60,177 bases of DNA from the NCBI RefSeq assembly GCF_000423525.1, contig NZ_AUID01000018.1, forward strand, positions 1-60,177. Reading direction: 5' to 3'. Source of the stretch: Proteocatella sphenisci DSM 23131. GTDB taxonomy: Bacteria; Bacillota; Clostridia; Peptostreptococcales; Filifactoraceae. The position numbers and the translations under genes were made by a program. This document shows, piece after piece, positions 57,578-60,177 of this stretch (position 1 is its first letter; each line of letters opens with the position of its first letter). A model generated the notes under the pieces. It was not told where the DNA came from, searched no databases, and was given only the letters and a program-made list of their open reading frames with translations.

Positions 57578-57950
57578 AAAAAAACCGCCCAACGTACATA
57601 CTTCCCCCTTTATAAGGAGCAAATAGAACATTTGCGGTGCCATCCTTGTTAATACTTTACTGCCAATCTAATCCAGAAAACTCTGTCAGAGACTTGTGTA
57701 TCAAAAAACCCCAATTCAAAGAATCGGGGTATGCAAGTCGAATAGATATGTAAAGCATTATCTTATTTCAGGTACAGACATACCCTACCTCTATAACGTG
57801 AGGACCACGTCTTCAGCTAATAATCACAACAGACTTTCGCCGAGAATCTCATAGACCCATTCGCTTAAACTACACTGCCAGGTTTCACCAACCCCCGGCT
57901 CTCTGAAAGCTTTATTTAAGTTACTTACTTCTAATCAAAGACTTTATATT
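57578..57950 (-). promoter_or_regulatory. T-box leader (tryptophan specifier)
   Basis: On the minus strand, in order: distal Stem I AGAGAGCCGGGGGTTGGTGA, specifier-loop candidate GCGAATGGGTC (UGG at 57859-57857, followed by a purine), Stem II-like CACGTTATAGAGG, a hairpin CCCCGATTC..GAATTGGGG with U-run (57729-57703), T-box core AAGGATGGCACCGC (57648-57634), and the terminator ending GGGCGGTTTTTTT (57590-57578). Uncharged tRNA-Trp would allow readthrough into trpP. Confidence 0.93.
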
Positions 57951-57977
57951 GATTTAAACCAATATTAACGCTAAAAT
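57949..57977 (+). promoter_or_regulatory. Promoter of nnr
   Basis: TTGATT (57949-57954), 17-nt spacer, TAAAAT (57972-57977). It overlaps the divergent T-box promoter, so the two may compete. Confidence 0.6.
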
Positions 57978-57990
57978 GATAATATGTCAA
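57962..57990 (-). promoter_or_regulatory. Promoter of the T-box/trpP unit
   Basis: On the minus strand TTGACA (57990-57985), 17-nt spacer, TAATAT (57967-57962), starting the transcript at about 57955, just before T-box Stem I. Confidence 0.8.
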
Positions 57991-58009
57991 GACTTTTTGG
58001 AGGAAAAAC

Positions 58010-59599
58010 ATGAAAATTATGAATAAAGAAGAAATGCATCAGGCAGACAGGTATACAATGGATAAAATAGGCATACCAGGATATGCCCTCATGGAATGTG
58101 CAGCCCAAGCTATGATTACAGAAATAGAACAATACATAATAGAAACATTTCATGAATTTAAAGCAGAAAATGTTACAAAATTGCATGCGCCCTCATTAAC
58201 AATCCTGTGTGGGAGTGGCAATAATGGGGGAGACGGACTTGTGCTTGCAAGGAGATTGCATGGAAGAAACTTAAGACCAAAGGTATGGATGTGCGCTTCG
58301 CCTGCTAAAATAAAAAACCAGGCACTGACAGCTATGAAGGCATTTGTAAACTCAGGCTTTACATTAAATGAATTCAGCCATAATAACCTGGAAGAATTAA
58401 AAAAGACCATAGAAAAATCAGACTATATAATAGATGCCTTGCTTGGAACAGGAAGCATAGGTCTTGCAGAAGAGCCATACAGAACCATCATAGAGATGGT
58501 AAACAACTCTCCAGCAAAAGTAATATCTATAGACATTCCAAGTGGAAGTGACCCAGATTGTGCAGACAACCCCTGCAGCATAAGGTCAGATCTGACTCTG
58601 AGCGTACAATTTCCCAAAATAGGAGCCTACCTTCATCCTGGAGCTCAGAACTATGGAAAATTAAAAATAATAGACGCAGGGATAAGGCAAGAAACAGAAA
58701 AAAGTAAGCCAGGCACATATCTATGGGACAAGAGTATGCATGAAGCTTATAAAACTCAAGAATTGATATCACATCAAGACGATTATAAGGGAAAAAATGG
58801 TAGAGCAGTAATAATTGGAGGAAGTAAGAATATGACAGGAGCCCCTCTTATGTCAGCCATGGCATGTGCACGTTCAGGGGCGGGTCTGATATCACTGGCA
58901 ATAATAAGAGACAGTAGAATAAGTGCTCAAATCTTGATTCCAGAAAGTATGTATCTTGATTGTAAAGAATCACAAGGGGCCCTTACAGATGTAGAAATTC
59001 CGGAAAACACAGATTTAGTAGCAGTTGGAATGGGAATGGGAAGAAATCAGAATTCAAAATATCTTATAGACAAACTTTTAAAATCAGAATACAATCTTTT
59101 GATTGATGGAGATGGCCTGCATTTTCTTAAAGACATTAAAGAGTCACTTATCAGTAGAAAAGGAATTACAGTACTGACTCCTCATATGGGAGAAATGGCC
59201 GGGCTGTGCTCAAAGGATATAGACTATGTAAGAAGAAACAGATTTGACTTATCTCGAAATTTTGCTGTAAAATATAAAGTATATTTAGTACTGAAGGGAC
59301 CAAATACAATAACAAGCTGTCCTGATGGCACACAGTATGTAAACCAAAGTGGAAACGAAGGTCTTGCAAAAGGCGGATCGGGAGATATACTCGCAGGAAT
59401 GATAGGAGGAAGATTGGCTAGAATAAGCAAAAAAATGCATATATATAAGGAAGCAAAAGAAAAATGCAATATAAATACTATCACAGGCAGGGTTATAGCT
59501 GATACAGTCTATTGTCATGGAAGAGCATCAGATGAATTAATTGAAGGCGGAAAGAATATATTCAACATGATCCCAACAGATATTATAAAAATGATATAA
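58010..59599 (+). CDS. nnr: Bifunctional NAD(P)HX epimerase / dehydratase
   Basis: Repairs hydrated NAD(P)H. 529 residues: N-terminal YjeF/AIBP epimerase domain (about 1-225; ILCGSGNNGGDGLVLARRLH, IDIPSGSDPD) and C-terminal ribokinase-like dehydratase (about 250-525; VIIGGSKNMTGAPLMSAMA, TVLTPHMGEMA, GNEGLAKGGSGDILAGMIGG with the catalytic Asp). Both halves look complete. GGAGG is 6 nt before the ATG. It stands alone before the rRNA operon. Confidence 0.95.
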   Translation: MKIMNKEEMHQADRYTMDKIGIPGYALMECAAQAMITEIEQYIIETFHEFKAENVTKLHAPSLTILCGSGNNGGDGLVLARRLHGRNLRPKVWMCASPAKIKNQALTAMKAFVNSGFTLNEFSHNNLEELKKTIEKSDYIIDALLGTGSIGLAEEPYRTIIEMVNNSPAKVISIDIPSGSDPDCADNPCSIRSDLTLSVQFPKIGAYLHPGAQNYGKLKIIDAGIRQETEKSKPGTYLWDKSMHEAYKTQELISHQDDYKGKNGRAVIIGGSKNMTGAPLMSAMACARSGAGLISLAIIRDSRISAQILIPESMYLDCKESQGALTDVEIPENTDLVAVGMGMGRNQNSKYLIDKLLKSEYNLLIDGDGLHFLKDIKESLISRKGITVLTPHMGEMAGLCSKDIDYVRRNRFDLSRNFAVKYKVYLVLKGPNTITSCPDGTQYVNQSGNEGLAKGGSGDILAGMIGGRLARISKKMHIYKEAKEKCNINTITGRVIADTVYCHGRASDELIEGGKNIFNMIPTDIIKMI

Positions 59600-60006
59600 T
59601 TTTTTAAATGTTTTTTTATAGGATATAGTTCGGAAAAATACACAAAAAATGACACAAGAGACAAAAAAGAAAGAATAATACTCCATTAAAACGAATTATT
59701 TTCATTGTATACAAAATAATATTCAAATATGAAAATTGTCTCAAAAAAAATATGAAAATTAATGTTGACTTTTATAGTAAATCTTAGTATACTAATAAAG
59801 TCGCCAAAACACAGCAACAACAACACAAACAAAACAAGATAGAGCGGCGCAACATGAACCTTGAAAACTAAACAGCAGAATATACAAACCATTTATAGAT
59901 GTGAGCCGCAAGGCAATCATCTACAAAAAGAAACAAACCGTAATTTCAATTAATTGAGATAACAAAAATAGATATGTCGGATGTTTAATCCGGCCAGTCA
60001 AACATT
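59600..60006 (+). other. rRNA operon promoter and leader
   Basis: No gene. AT-rich upstream DNA (59600-59764), then the promoter, then a leader with ACCTTGAAAACTAAACAGC (59850-59868), a sequence common in pre-16S leaders of Firmicutes and near the antitermination region. Then a stretch with paired blocks that flank 16S processing. Confidence 0.75.
59765..59793 (+). promoter_or_regulatory. rRNA operon promoter
   Basis: TTGACT (59765-59770), 17-nt spacer, TATACT (59788-59793). It is followed by a leader of about 210 nt before 16S. Confidence 0.8.

Positions 60007-60177
<171 letters not shown>

Overview
This window is the replication-origin region of a low-GC, anaerobic Gram-positive chromosome, most likely a member of the Clostridia. 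The evidence is the block gyrA-gyrB-recF-rlbA-dnaN-dnaA | oriC | rpmH-rnpA-yidD-yidC-jag, the AT-rich codon use, a T-box, a Trp-type ECF transporter, SigB/RsbVW-type regulation, Fe-S proteins and an amino-acid-fermenter gene set. The 5' end of a 16S rRNA gene at the right edge is also of Firmicute type. I do not assign a genus.

Gene direction mostly follows replication: nearly everything left of about 31.1 kb reads leftward and most genes up to about 46 kb read rightward, so most genes lie on the leading strand. Left arm, from the edge inward: (1) an FMN-riboswitch-controlled riboflavin transporter (ribU); (2) a three-gene MacB-type ABC operon with a large membrane-anchored CARDB/S-layer-like protein; (3) an orphan response regulator lacking the phosphoacceptor Asp; (4) secA-prfB (with programmed +1 frameshift)-tadA-PHP phosphoesterase-coiled-coil/HTH protein-DUF362 ferredoxin-YtvI-like permease; (5) a perfect parS site and a YjiH-like membrane protein; (6) a Crp/Fnr regulator divergent from a polyferredoxin, with two palindromes between them; (7) a glycosyltransferase and a second PHP protein; (8) an RsbV-RsbW-SigB operon preceded by YtxH and DUF948 proteins and by a SigB-type promoter; (9) the gyrase/recF/dnaN/dnaA block.

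The origin is bipartite. DnaA boxes lie upstream of dnaA (31.1-31.5 kb) and between dnaA and dnaN (29.6-29.8 kb). The second cluster has an adjacent GC-rich patch and a TAG-repeat DnaA-trio, so unwinding probably occurs there. A separate cluster of three perfect DnaA boxes sits 20 kb away between prfB and tadA.

Right arm: ribosomal protein L34/RNase P/YidC/Jag genes, then a MATE exporter where mnmE-mnmG-rsmG-parAB often follow; two lipoproteins, one rhodanese-like; a peptide/amino-acid catabolic cluster (two M20 hydrolases, a YtcJ-like amidohydrolase, a BTAD regulator, an AGCS symporter); a TPR-GAF-GGDEF cyclase; a PTS enzyme I without HPr; a secreted FAD oxidoreductase; a trigger-factor-like lipoprotein; a PAS-GAF-GGDEF-HD-GYP protein; a Ca2+-type P-ATPase; a small protein behind a structured leader; a T-box-controlled tryptophan transporter (trpP); the NAD(P)HX repair enzyme Nnr; and an rRNA promoter with the 16S start.

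The observations most worth checking are the distal DnaA-box cluster, the trio/box unwinding element, parS without local parAB, the SigB autoregulatory promoter, the probable ATA start codon in the ABC ATPase, the phosphorylation-less response regulator, the BTAD-controlled catabolic cluster and the leader hairpin upstream of the 116-residue protein.
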